Part shown: piece after piece, positions 4,819 through 6,011 of the stretch
How the letters are laid out: the number at the start of each line of letters is the position of its first letter
Numbering within the stretch: position 1 is the stretch's first letter
NCBI GenBank assembly: GCA_030613835.1
Contig: JAUWLH010000096.1
Span: 1 to 6,011, forward strand
Direction: 5' to 3'
From: Candidatus Bathyarchaeota archaeon
GTDB lineage: Archaea > Thermoproteota > Bathyarchaeia > TCS64
DNA length: 6,011 bases
The notes under the pieces: generated by a model
What the model saw: the letters and a program-made list of their open reading frames with translations, nothing else
The model's database searches: none
Told to the model about the DNA's origin: nothing
Position numbers and translations under genes: made by a program

Positions 4819-6011
4819 ATGGGTTCAAAGATCAAGGAGACCGTTCTCGCGTGGCTGGAGGACAACTCCGCCCAGATGTTCAAGATGAGCGACCAGCTCT
4901 TCAAGTGGGCCGAGCCAGGTCTCCGCGAGTACAAGTCAAGCAAATTGTTGGCTGAGTACATGGAAAAACTGGGCTTCAAGGTAGATAAGGGAGTCTCAGG
5001 TATGCCAACCGCGTTTAACAGCGAGTGGGGCGACGAGGGGCCAGTCATTGGGTTATTCGCAGAGTATGACGCAACTCCTGGGCACAGTCAGAAACCTGTC
5101 CCCTTTGATGAGCCAGATGTTCCTTATGCACCTGGGTTCACCGACGCCCACAACATGTTGGGGGTTGCGAGTTGTTTCAGCGTAGGCGCGTTAAAGGCGG
5201 CGATTGAGGACCATGGGCTAAAGGCGAGGATCAGGCTCCTAGGTACACCTGCCGAGAAGCTTTGCGTAGGAAAGCCATACATGGCCCGTGATGGCTGGTT
5301 CGACGGTATGGACTGCCTGCTTGCATGGCACCCAGGCGGCCCCACTACGGTTCTGGGCGAGGTTTGGCCGAGGACCTACAAGTCTATGGTTTACAGCTTC
5401 AAGGTGGACGCCGCAGCTGAGGGGCAAAGTGGTGCGGTAACATACCCTGGCTCACTTGACGCCGCGGTTCTCATGTATAACAACGTGAACATGATGAAGG
5501 AGCACATGCCAGCCATCATGCGGAGGGGAGGTAGCATAAACGAGTTCATGATGACAGGAGGTCAGTGTACCGTGGCCAATCCCACACTGAGTCAGATTAT
5601 TTACGCGTGGAGGAACAGCAACATCGTTGATCAGGAGGACGTCGGAAAGGTCATCGACAGGTGCGCTGAAGGAGCGGCACTCGTCGCTGACTTAAACGTC
5701 GAGCCCAGAACTCTGACCGCAGTCAGGACGGGGCTCCCAAACACCGTCATGAAGAACGTCATGTGGAAGAACCTCAACAAGATAGGGGCACCGGCATACA
5801 CCGAGGAAGACAAGGAGTTCGCCCGCGAAGTCCAAAAAACCTTGGGTCTCAAACCTCTTGACGAACCCATGTACACTGAAATTGTGCCCCCTGAGAAGGC
5901 GTACGGGGACTTCCACCCAGCAGACGACGTGAACGAGTTCACATGGCACTGTCCCACTGCTAGGCTCTATGTGAGCAAGGCAATGGAGCCCATCGCAGGA
6001 GTCAGGTACCC
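4819..6011 (+). CDS. M20-family amidohydrolase, AbgB-like (aminobenzoyl-glutamate hydrolase type), 3'-truncated by window edge
   Basis: The frame is open from the ATG at 4819 to the right edge (397 codons); an in-frame TGA at 4783 and no intervening ATG fix the start. AbgB relatives are typically 450-480 residues, so the C-terminal end is missing. Family landmarks in order are WAEPGLREYKS (31-41), GLFAEYDATPGHSQKP (78-93), DAHNMLG (109-115, where AbgB has C-G-H-N-L-L-G), LLGTPAEKLCVGKPYM (140-155), LLAWHPGG (167-174), LDAAVLMYNNVNMMKEHMP (213 on), EGAAL in the lid region and FTWHCPTARL (374-383). The enzymes are metal-dependent and cleave amide bonds of acylated amino acids or p-aminobenzoyl-glutamate. 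Metal-site positions differ from the norm: Cys becomes D109, the PAEE pair is PAEK (E146, K147), and the usual dimerisation-domain HAA histidine is not seen. H111, E146 and H171 remain. It is cytoplasmic, without a signal peptide. The true substrate is unknown. Confidence 0.86.
   Translation, partial: MGSKIKETVLAWLEDNSAQMFKMSDQLFKWAEPGLREYKSSKLLAEYMEKLGFKVDKGVSGMPTAFNSEWGDEGPVIGLFAEYDATPGHSQKPVPFDEPDVPYAPGFTDAHNMLGVASCFSVGALKAAIEDHGLKARIRLLGTPAEKLCVGKPYMARDGWFDGMDCLLAWHPGGPTTVLGEVWPRTYKSMVYSFKVDAAAEGQSGAVTYPGSLDAAVLMYNNVNMMKEHMPAIMRRGGSINEFMMTGGQCTVANPTLSQIIYAWRNSNIVDQEDVGKVIDRCAEGAALVADLNVEPRTLTAVRTGLPNTVMKNVMWKNLNKIGAPAYTEEDKEFAREVQKTLGLKPLDEPMYTEIVPPEKAYGDFHPADDVNEFTWHCPTARLYVSKAMEPIAGVRY

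Noticed and set aside
4760..4828. TTG-initiated extension of the deacylase by 23 residues (MNPWNYAGVLRI...)
   Set aside because: It overlaps the start of the divergent gene and covers the promoter, and family proteins begin near the MKIFNKSVGKG segment.
5124..5957. Minus-strand frames opposite the M20 amidohydrolase
   Set aside because: The plus frame reads through without a stop and has coherent family motifs; the antisense frames do not.
1..6011. CRISPR arrays, insertion sequences, tRNA or rRNA genes, toxin-antitoxin or phage-defence systems
   Set aside because: No repeated spacer units, transposase or nuclease-system motifs, terminal repeats or tRNA-like cloverleaf sequences were found on reading both strands.

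Overview
The window most likely comes from an archaeon. Supporting signs are a translin/TRAX-family gene of the archaeal type, a TATA-like element (TTTATATTA) ahead of cysS with no bacterial -35/-10 pair, several starts with no Shine-Dalgarno sequence, and heavy use of AGG/AGA arginine and ATA isoleucine codons. A TACK-type lineage such as Bathyarchaeia would fit the gene content, but this is a guess from style and not something the sequence proves. No mobile element, CRISPR array, tRNA or rRNA is visible. Coding density is very high, and the longest non-coding stretch is 132 bases.

Layout. Positions 1-598 (+) hold the 3' part of a metallo-beta-lactamase-fold hydrolase whose start lies outside the window. 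Positions 621-1577 (+) encode a PLP-dependent threonine/serine dehydratase-like enzyme, followed after 4 bases by a translin-family RNA-binding protein or nuclease (1582-2208, +). A 132-base gap (2209-2340) carries a TATA-like element and a good Shine-Dalgarno site for cysS (2341-3780, +), the cysteinyl-tRNA synthetase. cysS converges on a minus-strand zinc deacylase of the succinylglutamate desuccinylase/aspartoacylase family (4759 down to 3773). The two genes overlap by 8 bases, and both stop codons lie in one perfect palindrome. Diverging from the deacylase, across only 59 bases, is an M20-family amidohydrolase of the AbgB type (4819 to the right edge, +), which runs off the window.

How the genes fit together. 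The dehydratase and the two amide-bond hydrolases suggest use of amino acids and N-acyl amino acids or peptides: hydrolases would release free amino acids, and the dehydratase would deaminate hydroxy amino acids to 2-oxoacids and ammonium. The translin homologue and CysRS belong to RNA metabolism and translation. The window shows no wholly novel system. The points most worth a second look are the altered active-site motifs of the M20 protein, the altered phosphate loop of the dehydratase, the shared-palindrome stop codons, the compact divergent promoter, and a TRAX-like catalytic pair in the translin homologue.
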